64,000 nt of DNA from Anarhynchus alexandrinus (Eukaryota > Chordata > Aves > Charadriiformes > Charadriidae), in assembly GCA_008711295.1 (NCBI GenBank), contig VUYV01000326.1, positions 742,133 through 806,132 on the forward strand. Direction: 5' to 3'. Under the pieces are notes generated by a model. It was not told the origin of the DNA. It saw only the letters and a program-made list of their open reading frames with translations, and searched no databases. Positions 21,650-34,700 of this stretch are shown here, one piece after another; within the stretch, counting starts at the first letter, position 1; the number at the start of each line of letters is the position of its first letter. The position numbers and the translations under genes were made by a program.

Positions 21650-22711
21650 AGCAGCTGCCTTGTGGGGCACGGCGACCGGCCGAAGGCGCCGGGGCCAGCC
21701 CGCCCGCTCCTGCCCTGCTCTGCCCGACGGCCGGCAGGCACCGCCTCCCCTCGGCAGGGCCCTCCGCAGACCGGCCAGGCCGAGCCCCGCCGCAGGCAGC
21801 GACGTCTCCCCTCGGTGGGGCTGCTCGAGGCCCCGTCCGGCCGGGCCGGGAGCGCTGCCAGCGGCGGGGCCCCCGCAGCCCCCCCCTCGCCCTGCCGCCC
21901 TGCCTCCCCGGCCCCGTCCCACGGCAGACCCCGCCGTCGCCCCGTGTCCCGTCACCCCGGCGACAACCGCGGGCCCGGCCGGCAGCGCGGACACGGGCCA
22001 CGTGGCCGCGCCGGTGTCGTCACGGCAGGCGGAGCGGAAAGGGGAGCAGAGTGACGGCGCGCTCAGCCTATGGCGGCCCGCGCTCGGGAGGGGAGGGCGG
22101 GACGGGAGGGGGCGAGGCCGTTCGCCTCGATAGGCAGCGCCCGGCTCCAATCGGCGCTCGGGACGGGCGGGCGTGTGACGGCCTCTCGCGCTGACGGAGA
22201 CCTTCAGCAGGGTTCGAAGGCGGGGGGGGCCCAGGGCACGGCAGGAGCCAATCGGGCGGCGCCAGACGCTGTGCCTTATGAGCGATGTGCCTTCCGACCA
22301 ATCGAAATCCAGGACTCCTGGATTCGCTTTGACCGACAGTCCATTCGCCCTATCGACGCTCGAGGCTCTGGCGAGGCTCACGACTGATGTTCCAGACGAC
22401 CAATCAGCTCCGGGGAAGTTCAGGAAGCGAGGCCGGGGGAACGGGGCGGGGCGGCGGGCTCTAACCGTCTCGGCGTGCGCTCTCAGGGCAGCATGCTGGG
22501 AGCGCGTGACGCAGCCCGGAGTGGCGGGCGTCGCGCCCAATAGCGCGCCGCCGTCGGCCGAGCGCGCCCAATGGGCGCGGGCGGAGCGGCGGGTGGGCGG
22601 TGCGGCGCCCGCGGCCGGGTAGGGTGTGAGAAGTTAGTGGCGCTGCTGCGGTGCCGTGAGGGGACGGAGACGGCTGGGCTCTGCGAGCGGCGGCGGCCCC
22701 CGATCAGCGCG
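21650..22711 (+). promoter_or_regulatory. ANKHD1: ANKHD1 CpG-island promoter with six CCAAT boxes
   Basis: This CpG-dense stretch between the SLC4A9 stop codon and the ANKHD1 ATG has no TATA box. CCAAT pentamers occur on the plus strand at 22147, 22248, 22298, 22400, 22537 and 22568. TGACG half-sites occur at 22051, 22173 and 22506. Likely initiation is around 22600-22650, giving a short GC-rich 5' UTR. NF-Y binding is inferred from the motif. Confidence 0.75.
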
Positions 22712-22794
22712 ATGCTCACGGACGGCACCGCCGCCCCCGTCGGCGACGAGGAGATCGACTCGGTCGCTCCCCGCGCGCCGCCCGCCGCCGAGCC
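22712..22794 (+). CDS. ANKHD1: ANKHD1 coding exon 1 (cut by gap)
   Basis: The ATG at 22712 is followed by an acidic, Ala/Pro-rich N-terminus with the family-specific EEIDSVAPR motif. The donor is hidden in the N run; no convincing donor in frame appears after it. Confidence 0.88.
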
Positions 22795-25700
22795 NNNNNN
22801 NNNNNNNNNNNNNNNNNNNNNNNNNNNNNNNNNNNNNNNNNNNNNNNNNNNNNNNNNNNNNNNNNNNNNNNNNNNNNNNNNNNNNNNNNNNNNNNNNNNN
22901 NNNNNNNNNNNNNNNNNNNNNNNNNNNNNNNNNNNNNNNNNNNNNNNNNNNNNNNNNNNNNNNNNNNNNNNNNNNNNNNNCGCCGCCGCGGGCCCGAGCG
23001 TCCGCACCGGAGCCGCGGGGGCGGGGTCCCGGCGGCCCCGCACGGGCAGTGTGGCCCGGGGCCTTTTGCTCAGGCCGGGGGGGAGCGGGGGGTGGGTGTC
23101 TCGGCAGCGCCGCGACTCCCGGCGGGCCCCGGGAAAGGGGGCCGGGCGCCCCGCCTGCCCCCTTCGCGGGCGGCCGGGGCCTCTGCTCGCCGCTGCCTCT
23201 CTGCGTGCGGAGGGTGGGGGAAAGATGTCTCCCGTGGTGCTGCTGCCTCCTGACCTCTAGGAGCCGTTTCCACTTTGAACCAGGTTTGGAGTGGGAGGTG
23301 GGATCCTCCGCCCAGCCGAGAACAAAGTAAAGCCTGCGCCCCCCGGTATTGCTGCCCTGGACTCGGGAGGAAGGATATGGGATTCCCAGACTCTGCTAAA
23401 TTCCTGAGACAGATACACATGCACGCACACACGCTTTTATGCAATAGAAATATTTCTTACCCAACAAAATGGAAGAGGGTAATGGAGGTGTCTTCCTTTG
23501 ATCTTTCAAACCTGCGGAGAGTTGTAAGGGAAGGGTGTGGGGGAGGAACCGGAGCCTTATCCCAACCCAAATGGAGCATTGTTGGGCCTGTAAACTTGCA
23601 TCTAATACTGCTTTATGTAGCCTAGGGAGAGAAGATAAATGAAGGCTTTTATCTGTCGCTACTGCCCACTCATCCTACACCAAAGGGTGAATCTTATTTC
23701 CTTAGTTGCCTCTTTTAGAAAGAAGACTGGAGATTGCAGCCACCATCATAGCCCTTATGTAGTCTTAGTGGAAAGTGGCTAGCACTTGCAGGCTTGTTGC
23801 AGTGCCAGTGTTTTGTACTTCTGTGTGCTTCTGCAGGAGGAAGATGGTAGCCAAGGCAATACATAGCATTTGTTCTTTGGGGGCCAGGAGTGGGTACTTC
23901 AGTACGTGTCCACATTTCTTCTTGCATTCATCCTCCCGTGTCTACATTTTTTCCCTTCTATTGATGGCCCTCTTTTGTCCAGCCCTCCTGAAACCCCAAC
24001 TGACAGGTCTTATCTGAATAAAAAAGTGATTAAACTGATGCAGACCCACATTTGCCCTTCGCCTGTCACCACCTAACCTAAGTTAAAAATTGTGTTAACA
24101 ACAGGACATTTAACTAAACTAAAAATCTAATGATCAAGCATATGAGTGCTTGCGTGTGAACATTCCTTGTGTGATTGGTATCCTGAACATATGATGACGT
24201 GGGATGACGTGTTGAAGTACATACCTGTTCTGGGGAGCTGCAAGGCCTACTGTAGATAGAATAGGACACAAGTAATTTATGAGTTTCCGCTCTCTGGGGT
24301 ATCTTTTATGTCACATTTTAATGTATCTTTGAAGATACAAAGCAGTAGTTACAGAACCTAGAAAATGAGGGGAAATGGGCTGGAACAGAGCGTTTGTGGC
24401 TCTTTACAAAATGGGCAGAGTTCTGGTTTGAAAGCTTATCCCTTTTGAACCCACCCCATTATTTAAAGGATATGAAGATTGAACAGCTAAGGTGTTTACT
24501 AAGCACTCTATTGGTCTTTTGACTAATAGCAAGTATTAAGAAAGACAGGCGTTTTATAAATAATGTGTCTGGGAGGTTGGCATTGAGGTAAAAAAAAAAA
24601 AAAAGGTTTCCAAACAGCTGTTAAAGTAAAATTACTCATTTGAAAAACCTGGGAGAAGCTTTCTTATTTAAAATATATACTAAAAAAAAAAAAAGTTGGA
24701 ATTAAAACACTTGGAGATTTCCAGAACACACGTAGAGGAGTTGGGCTAATCTTGAAGCTGAAATTGCCTGGGGAGTTCTTCTGTCTTGTGTTTCTGGTTG
24801 TGGAGAGTAACCTGGGGAAGAAGCATGGGTGGGAAGGATGTGCCTCGCATCTGTGCCGTCTTGCTAGACTATGGGGTATGGCTGGGAGGATCAAGAGTGA
24901 TTTTTTTTTTTTCTTCAATTTTTTTTCTTCTGTATGTACGGGAACTAAAAAAGCACCTGTTGTCAGTGGTGTTTTTCTTTTTTTTTTTAAAAAGAAACAA
25001 ACAACAAACCAAAGAAAAGGCAATTAAACTCCTGGGATGGAACATTGCAATTTTTGAACAGCACTGCTTTGAAAACCCAGTGACTGTTTGGACTGTGGTC
25101 TTGTGCCATGAGTCACTGATTTGGGTGTATGCCTTCAGCTATTACCAGTGAGTGGAATTAGTGAGAACTAGAAGGGAGAATTGAAATAAATAAAGTGAGT
25201 GTTTTCCTTGCTGCCTTGATCTGTACCCTTTTCTCTACTTTTGAAGCCATAAAAATAGTGGTACAATGTTCTGTAGGCTCTGCTGTATGTCTGCAGTGGT
25301 ATTTAGGTTTTGTATCCTTGTATTAGTCTGAGTTTAATATGCTAAAATAATTGTATTAGTCAAAATGGTAGATTAGTAGAAAAGAAAATCATCATGGAAG
25401 TGCAAGACAAAGTGTAATGAAGTATTTATCTAGAGAATGAAAAGAACAATATATTTTAGCTTAGCTTTTTTGAAAATACATTGCATTTCTTACATTAGAT
25501 CTTCAAGTACTTTACAGTGGGAGTACTGTCCCCATTTTACAGGTGAAGACAGTGAAGAGACTGTGCCGCATTTATCCTGCCTTGCAGAACTGGGAGAAAA
25601 ATCAAAGCTTTCTGGTTCCCTAGCTCAGTGCCGGCTGATGGTAGTCACCAGGCTGCTGATTGGGAAACCAGGGACTGAAGTGGATCCTGTATAAATGAGT

Positions 25701-28700
25701 TGTATCAGGTCTGTAAGGTGAAATTTAAATGCTGCTGTGCAGAATATTTTCTAGAATTACTAGTTAAAATTATCACATGCAAATAGAAACAGTTGCAAGC
25801 TGAAGCACGCCTTTGGGCATGGAAGGACGAGGCCAGGAGGCTTTATGCTATTTCTGTGTAAAACAGAGAGGAAGCCATGCTTCTTCTGGGTGTTTGGAGA
25901 AACTTTCGCCACTGGTCACAGTCTGGGAGGTGAGGTTGTTTTGACCTTGGTGTAAGTAGTTGCTTGGTTGGCTTCTAAGCTTGATCAGGGTTTGAACACA
26001 GCCTGCAACTTGTTTAGAGTGAGATTTTGGTCTAATTTTAAGTATATTACTACCGCTCCTTATGAATTTTGCTGGCACTTAAAGTGGTGCCAAGGCATGA
26101 GTATTAAACAGCCTCCTCTATGCTAGTTGTGAAGCCTGTAGGTCAAGGTGGAGGCATGCTGGCAGGGTGGTGAGTAATAACACATGTATGTCCATAGGGT
26201 CTTTGGTGGTTGAGGGCTTCTGGCCACAGAGCACTCAGGTTCTTACCAAAACCGTTGTGGCGGAAGACTGGGCTGTAGAAATAGAGTTGAAGCAAGTGAT
26301 AAATACGGTAATGCTAGTGCTCACAGGATTGTGCGTTTTGCTGATCTGTTGTAAATCAAGTAGGAGAAGCCAGCTGTGCTGACAAAAGTACCAGAGCATC
26401 TTGGAGCTCAGTTCTGTAAGTGGCTTTTGGCAGGGAGTGTATAAATGTAGCAAGTCTCTTGTCTTCTGTAATTCAGGGGTTTGGAGGCCTTCAATGGCAA
26501 CTGGAGCTCACCCACCCCTTGGCTCTGTAGTCAACTCGGCTCTCTGCTTCCCTCTCCAGAGCAGGCTGCTTGCCTCCACCAGCTTGTCTTACTTAAGCCT
26601 GTACGTATTGCATAAGCCTCTGGGGATATTTACATAAAGCATAATTAAAAATCAGACATAACCTACCTCCTACAATGAGTAGAATTAATAGTCGAATGGC
26701 ATGCACTCCAGATCAGTTCAGTACTTGGAGATTTTGTCTGGGGCTTAATCTTTTTTTTTTAATTTAATTTTTTTTTTCTCCCCCACAAATCTGACATCTC
26801 TTCATTTTTAAACAGGGTTTGGAATTCAGAGTGAATACTTAGGTAGTTTGTTTTAAATTGGCAATGTAGTCTGTTAAAGTCATTGCTTTGTTAGTGAACC
26901 TTCTTAACACGGCACTGCTTCTTAAATGGTATACGCAATATATCTTTGACTTCTGAGGTTAATTTAGTACTTATACATTTTGGTTTTCTGTATTATACTT
27001 GAAACAATGCAAATAGCAGCATTTTCTCGACTATCAAAAAAAATTGATGCAAATTCAGGTAGATAATATTAGCCAGAAAAGCCTTTTTTCTGAAAAGTTT
27101 AAGTTTCAGTTTAGCCGTTGATGTTTTTCTTATTTTGACTAGCTGTTTCAAAGTTGTGGAAGTTAAGAGGTGGAACAAAATGGAAGGTTTTCTTCAAGAA
27201 CAATTCACTGATTGGAAAACATTGAGGGATAATGGGTTTAGGTTTCCAAGAGTATTGAGTTGATGCTTAAGGATGCAGAGAGCTGGTTAGTAGGGTGTTC
27301 CTTCATTCCCAGCCTGATTAGGTGTCTAATTCTTGGAAGAATCTTGGTAGGTATCTCAGTAACTTTGAACCTGTGGTAGCCAGAAACAATCTGTCTAGTT
27401 ATGGTTAATACTATTCAATAACACTTTAAAGTGAACTGATTTCTAAAGTTTCTTGCAGAACTCTAGTTTCCCTTTGGTGCAGCTTGACCCAGTTGAGTAC
27501 ATGACCTAAAATAAATGTCAGCAACCGTTTTCTAATGATAGGTGGAGAAAGTAAAGATGTGAAATACTACTGTATGATTATATAAATATGCGGTGCAACC
27601 CCTTGGTAAGGAGAGATTTACCAAATTTAGCAGAATGTCTATATTTAGTTTCAAATTTGCACGTAGGTTTCACCACTCAACAAGTTACAGTTGGGGGGGG
27701 TGGGAAGGGTTCATCTGAGCATTAATGCAAGGCAAGACTACAGCTGGTGAATCACGAGTGCTTGTGTTCTGATTTAAATTGGGGTTACCCAGCTGCTCCC
27801 CTGTGGGTTTGATATTGGGATGCTCTCTTCTCTCCTTTCCTCCTCTCAGAGGATCCTGAAATACAGTGGTAAGGACAGCTGGATGATGCTGTTGAAACAT
27901 TGTCCTGTGCTTAGAGCTCACACCATCCCTGCGACATTCACTTAAAAGAAGGGCAGGTGTGGAGGGAAAGGGAATATAAAGGCACTCCTTTTTCTGAGCA
28001 CACGTGTGGCTGTGCCTTTAAAATGGGGAGCAGTGACATTACTGAATGGGCGTGCTTGAGTTCAAAACTCAAAACAGGGGTTTAGACCCTGCAGGTGACG
28101 AGGCAGCACAGCTTTGATCTTAGTAGGTCATTTTGAGTTCTTGTAACATATATGAAGATTCATTTGAAGTATTAAGCTATTGTTGGGGGGTAAAAGGGGC
28201 TCTGGGATTTAAAACAAGTCTGACTTACCTGGGAAAAGGAACCTTTCTTACATTTGTTTCCCACTTAAAACTTCATGAAGCAAGAAAAATAACTTCTACA
28301 TCTTGTTTCAGGACTATTTGCGGAACTCTGCGTCTAGGTTTAGCTCTGAAGTCTCAGTCTTCAGTAGGGTGCTTTCCTTTTCCTTCTGTAGGTATTTTCT
28401 TGCCTAATAGCAGCCTAATAGCAGCCCATGTACCATGCAAATACCATCTAAAGTCCTCAAGTAAAGCTTATCTCCCTAATGGGAATGTCTGTGTGAGGAA
28501 TGGGATACTGTAAGCAAAACTTCAGAAATCAGTGATTTGTTCAAGTACTTTTGTAAATTTCAGAAGTTTTTGAAAAGTGCCTGGCCTCGGGGGTTATCTT
28601 AAGTAGAAACTTTCTCATTGATACCTCGTAGGACCCTGGTCTTCTATGATAAACTGAATATTAGTTTAACTTTAAAATAACATAAACACTGTGGGTTGTT

Positions 28701-31700
28701 TTTTTTTTTTTAGCAGCCTTGTTACTGCAATCTATATTGTAAAATTGTGCTGCCTCTGAATGAGAGGAAAAAAATGGGTACAGGTGAATTAATATTGGGA
28801 TTTAAGGGTTCATTTAGTTAGGATGATATGCTTGTCTGAGCTCTAACCTTTTGATATACCTCATTAATAGATAGTTTCTGTATTTTTTTTCCCCTGACAA
28901 CTAGCTCTCTGTTTTTGTTGTGAAGGTGCAAAGGTTTCATCTTGCTTATTTTTGGAGGAATGCTGAGTAAGTGAAATTTATGGAAATGCATCCTGTCAGC
29001 GGATAATGTCTTCCTTTTGCAACGCGTTACTTAAGAATATTTTCTTAGGTGACATTGTTTATTTGAAAGTTCTATAAAATATTAAAAAAATTTATCAGTT
29101 TTTGCAATAATGTGCATCTTCTGTTCAAATGCACATAGAAAACAATTATTGCCATAAAACATAAATAAAATAATTGGTTCTGTGCTGGATCCTGTTACTT
29201 CTTAATTGTTTTTCATGGGATGAGACCACCTGCTCGTTATTGCCTTGTGCTTTTAAGAGGGGATCGTGCAGATTTTTTTCAAACTTCTTTTCACCTTTAG
29301 CTCTCCCAGAGCATCCCAGAACCTGAAGGAAAAGTGTCCTAGACTGAGAGGGGTTACTCATGGTTGAGTCACTATGTTGTGTTTGTCAGAATGCCGGTGG
29401 TATATGAGAAGGAACATGATTGACTCTTCTGACCAGGGAAGGCTTTGAAAGTTACCTAACTGTACACCCATCCGGCAGGAAAAATTATTCCCTCTTTGTC
29501 AAGTAAAAAAAGGATGTTTTACTGGCTGATGAACAGTGGGCCAACTGAATAGCACCTCTCTGGTTGTTTTAACGTTTCATGGGCATTAAGTTTCAGCTAG
29601 GTCCGTAAATTACTCTAATTTGCCTTCAGTAAAACATAGAGATTACTAATTAACTAAGATTTTCTTCTAGGAAAATCCCTAACCCTCCTGAACTCTTCCC
29701 TTTCCAAAATCATGAATAAAACTAATGATGTCACGTTGCAGGTAGGTAGTAAATCAGTTGTATTTCAAACCAATGGAAAAGAGGAGATCAGCCTTCAGGG
29801 CTGTATGGTCTACTTCCAAGTCATGTTCCTCGATCATGGTGGCTTCAGAGCATCGCCTGGTTGGAGCATGTGTTCATCCACACAGTGTGACAAGGTAGCC
29901 AGGGGAAAAGGGAGTCTATGAAGTGGATGCTTAACATTTAGGATTTGTTAGGGTAAACTCAATACCTTATGTAAATGTACATTTTTTCACTGTTTATCTA
30001 AAATAGTTACATTTTAAAGCCCTTTTAGTGCTACATCTTGAGTACCACTAGTGGACCGTATTCTAGGTAGGGATCTCTGCTGTGTAACTCATTATGGTAG
30101 TTCCTATTAAATGGCTAACTGATGGGTCAGTAGTTACATTATGGTTTCGGCTGGTTTTGCAGTAGTAGAGCGCGCACAAACCTGTTTGTACAGGCCTTGA
30201 AAGAATCGCTACCACTAGCCTCAGCTCTGAGAATAGCAGAAAGCCCAGTATGATTTTCAGTTTGGTGTAAGCCTCTAGATAGCTTAATTAGTCACTTAAA
30301 AAGTTGAGACTCCTCGTTGCTGAAATATGTAGGTTGGCCTGGGAACAGATTATTGAATTACTAGACTGGGCTACGTTCATCAGATCCGCTTGTAAGATTT
30401 TTTTTTTTAAGCACTGGGTCCCTTTGAATTGATAAGATCTTAAAAGGTCATTTTCAAGAAGGTGTCTTAGAATACTTGCCATCTTGGATGGGTGTGAGCT
30501 TTTATACCAGCAAATTTGTATTTGTTCATCTTCTGTTTTGAAGTTTCCTTCACTCTGTTTTAAAGCCTGGGATTTAATACTTGAGCAAGGATCCCACCCT
30601 GAAAGCCCTGGCTAAATTGATGCAACGATCCTGTTTTATATTCTAATAAATCAGCATGTAGAGTTACACCTGCTGTTTCTTGGTCTGAAGTGAGGGGAGA
30701 AGAGGGGCCTTCTGCAGGGATTATTAGATAGAAAAAACAGGGGGCAGCAGGGAATCTTAACGCACGTGGAGAAGATGGAGCGCTGAAAACATGATTCAGA
30801 GTGGACTGATACAGAATATGTGAGAATAAGGAGTTCTTAGTGTAAATGGTGCTTGTTTTAGTAAGGTTTACTGGTCTTAATTTAATGATTTTCTTCAGCA
30901 TGAAGACTGTACGTGTCAAGAACAGGCACTTGATTTACCGGGATTCATGTGAATTTTGAATATACTTCAGTTGTCAGTTCTGCTTCTGTAAATGGCAGCT
31001 CTTGCAGCAAAAGATTCTCTTGTACATCAGGAAAACTTAGTCATAATTATTTTTGTTTATCAGACATTGAATATGTGATGGCTGCAGGCTGGTTGTTAAC
31101 AGTTGGTTGTTTTTTTTTTTCAGTAGTAACTGAAATGAGTAATGCTTTCTTTTCTGCTATAGGTAGAAACTTTTTAATTTTGGCAGCCTCTTATACCAAG
31201 AGGACTCAACCTGTGCGTTCTGTGGCTTAGTTTTTTTTGAGGGTTAACTGGGGGCGCAGTTATGTCTTGGGCTTATTGCTGTGGAATAGTGTTTTAATAA
31301 AAATGAATTGGAGATGTCTTGTTTTGTGGAAGAACTGTAAATCAGACAGCTCTGTCCAGAGGCATGTGATATGGTGGTGTTTGTAGTATTCAAAACTGCT
31401 TAAATTGGCATAAGAATATCTAGTGTCAGTTGATTGCTTAAGAGAGAAATTAGGTAAGTGGTTAAATTTACGTGAACCATTTGACACACGCTTGCTTATG
31501 AATTCCTGCTCATGTGTTTAGTATTAGCGCAAGAAAATTGAAAACTCAGGATCTACAATCTCTGGTGTGGAAGAGTCATCCCATAAAACATTCTGATTTA
31601 CTGTTTTATCTGCGTGTTTCAAATACTAGCTGTAATTTTGAGAATCAACTAGCGACTTGGGGTGCCAGGCTTGAGATCCTCTGATGGGGCTGGCCTGAGC

Positions 31701-34700
31701 AGAGAGCCGCTGCCGTACCACTGCCAGGCCTCTTGTGCTGCTGCTCCTCTCCCCCATCCTTCTAGTCGCGTAAGCGAATGCCGAGATCTGTGGGGAGTGT
31801 GTGCTAAGTCGTGAACACACAGCACAGTTTTATACATGGTTGTCAGACTTCTGGACCACACTGTGTGTGAGAGGCACTTTCCTTCTCTTCAGTGACAAAG
31901 CACAAAGCTGTGTCCGTTTTTATTTACATAGCATCTATAGCAGCCCTTGCAAAATGAACCTCTGTTTTGAAGTGAATGTATCACAGCCCAGATCCTATAG
32001 CTGCTTGTTTCATTATCTGATAATTGCTTAATATATATTGGAATAAAGGCTCTCCTTTAGTTAATCCTGCCTCAGGTTAGTCAACTTCCTATTGTAATTG
32101 GAGCTAAATAGATTTGCACCCCTCCTCTCTGCCCCCCCCCCCGGCCCTTCCAATCTAATTTAAAGCCTCCAAAACTGTTGCTGTAGACTAAGGTAAGGCA
32201 GCATGCAGGTACTAACAGCTCCGCAGGGAGCTGAGCTGATCTAATGGCTTGCCATTCCCAGAAGAATGATGTTTCAGCTTACCAGACCCCTTTGGAAGTT
32301 CATGACATTCAGTGAAGTGGTAGAAAATTATTCGTTACCCTCCCACCCCCCCGGAGTTTTCTTCCTTTTTGATGTGCTAAATCAACCCATGAAAGTGTCT
32401 GATAGCTGCCTGGCTTGTCACAAGATGAGCAGTGACTGGAAATGATGTCTGAAATATGAAATGAAGCGTAGTCTATGCTTTCGCTGTTGAGGTGGCGATG
32501 TCCCCAAGCACCCTGTAACTCCCCTGGGTGGTCAGGATGCTCTGTGATCACAAGATCCATACGGCCAGCACTGGAAGATGATCTCTTGGCGATTCACAGA
32601 TCTCAGTGGCTTCTGTCTTCTTGGGCTGAAACTTTTTTTTTTTAATTGAAGAAACTGTCTTCAGAAATTACAGTTCAAGCCTAAGAGTGGGTATGGTCTT
32701 ATGTCATTAATTATGTCTGAATTGTTGTTTACATTGATTATATGTTGTTCCTGTGTACTGACTCTGAAGTACTTCTCTGAAACGTTTCTTTCTCTAGCTT
32801 TGAAGTGCCAAGAAAGGGCAGCGTACTGAGGTCCCACTGAAAGGTTTTGTGAAAGTACTTGCATTTGTGTGTGGTTTTCCCTCTTCCTTTACACAGTCTC
32901 TTGAAACTGAGATAGTAATGCCAGGAAGATACCTTAAGTAGGTGCAAAAATGTTTGACTGGCATGGCTGGGTTGGGGGCGGTGGGCAGTGTTGAAAAGTA
33001 CATCTTAAGGTAAATCAAAGCCAGGCTGTTTGGTGGTATGAAGAGTCTACAGCAGGGGTGTCACAGGAAGCTCCTAAGAGCTTTGTCAGTGACTAAGCCC
33101 ATCACTTTCTCCTTGAAAAAATGATTTTTTAAATAGTTCTAAAGCTGATTTTTTTTTGTATGTGGAATTTAAAGGGGTTTGATGTCAAATTTGAAATACA
33201 AGCTCATTTTAGTCTTAACTCAGTGTTATGGTATCTGATGTCCTATCACAGAATTTTCAGAGTTGAAAGGGACCTCTAGAGATCATCTAGTCCAACTCCC
33301 CTGCCAAAGCAGGATTGCCCAGAGCACATCACTCAGGACTGCATCCAGGCGGGTCTTGAAAATCTCCAGAGAAGGGGACTCCACAACCTCCCTGGGCAGC
33401 CTGTGCCACTGCTCTGTCACCCTAACCGTAAAGACGCTTTTTCTTGTGTTTGAATGGAACTTCCTATGTTCCAACTTGTGCCCATTCCCCCTTGTCTTGT
33501 CACTGGGAACCACTGAAAAGAGTCTGGCTCAAGACTTCTTCAGCCCACCCTTTAGATACTTATAAGCAATAATAAGGTCTCCCCTCAGCCTTCTCCTCTC
33601 CAGGCTAAAGAGTCCCAGCGCTCTCAGCCTTTCCTCATATGGGAGATGCTCCAACCCCTCAATCATCTTAGTTGCCCTACGCTGTACTCACTCCAGTAGT
33701 TCCCTGTCTCTCTTGAACTGGGGAGCCCAGAACTGGACACAGTATTCCAGTTGTGGCCTCAGCAGTGCAGAGTAGAGGGGGAGAATGACCTCCCTCGACC
33801 TACTGGCCACACTCTTCCCTATGCAGCCCAGGATTCCATTGGCCTTCCTGGTGACAAGGGCACATTGCTGACTTGTGGATCATTTACTATCTACCAGGAC
33901 CCCCAGATCCTTCTCCTCAGAACTGCTTTCCAGCAGGTCCACCCCTAACCTGTATTGGTGCCTAGCATTCTTCCTCCCCAGGTGCAGGACCCTACACTTG
34001 CTCTTGTTGAACCTCAGCTCTCCAGCCTGTCCAGGTCACGCTGGATGGCAGTGTGGACCTCTGGAGCGTCAGCCACCCCTCCCAGTTGGTATCCTCAGCA
34101 AACTTGCTGACGATACGCTCTGTCCCCTCATCCAGGTCATTGATGAATATATTGAACAAGATTGGACCATGTATTGACCCCTGGGGGACACCACTGGTTA
34201 CAGGCCTCCAACGTGACACTGTTCCATTAATCACAACCCTCTGAGTTCTGTCACACAGCCAGCTCTCAATCCACCTCTCTGTCACTTCATCTAGCCCACA
34301 CTTCCTCAGCTTCCTAATGAGGATGTTACGGGAGACAGTGTCAAAAGCCTTTCTGAAGTCAAGGTAGATGACATCTACTGCTCTCCCCCCATCCAGCCAA
34401 CCAGTTATAACCTCATAGAAGGCTATCAGATTGGTCAAGCATGATTTACCCTTGGTAAATCCGTATTGACCTCTTCCAATAACTTCTTGTTCTTCAACGT
34501 GTTTGGAGATGACATCCAGAATGAGTTGTTCCATTACCTTCCTGGGGACAGAGGTGAGACTAACCATCCTGTAGTTCCCTGGGTCCTCCTTCTTGCCTTT
34601 TTTGAAGGTTGGAGTGATGTCGGCCTTCCTCCAGTCCTCAGGCACCTCTCCTGTTCCCCATGACCTTTCAAAGATGATGGAGAGTGGTCTAGCAATAACA

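Noticed and set aside
21236..22540. 434-codon minus-strand open frame over the SLC4A9 end and ANKHD1 promoter
   Set aside because: CpG-island artefact: stop codons are rare in such GC-rich DNA, and the frame is antisense to real SLC4A9 exons 20 and 21.
26167..26382. 71-codon frame with a hydrophobic C-terminal segment in ANKHD1 intron 1
   Set aside because: It looks like a small membrane protein, but has no family resemblance, splice context or promoter; frames of this size are expected by chance.
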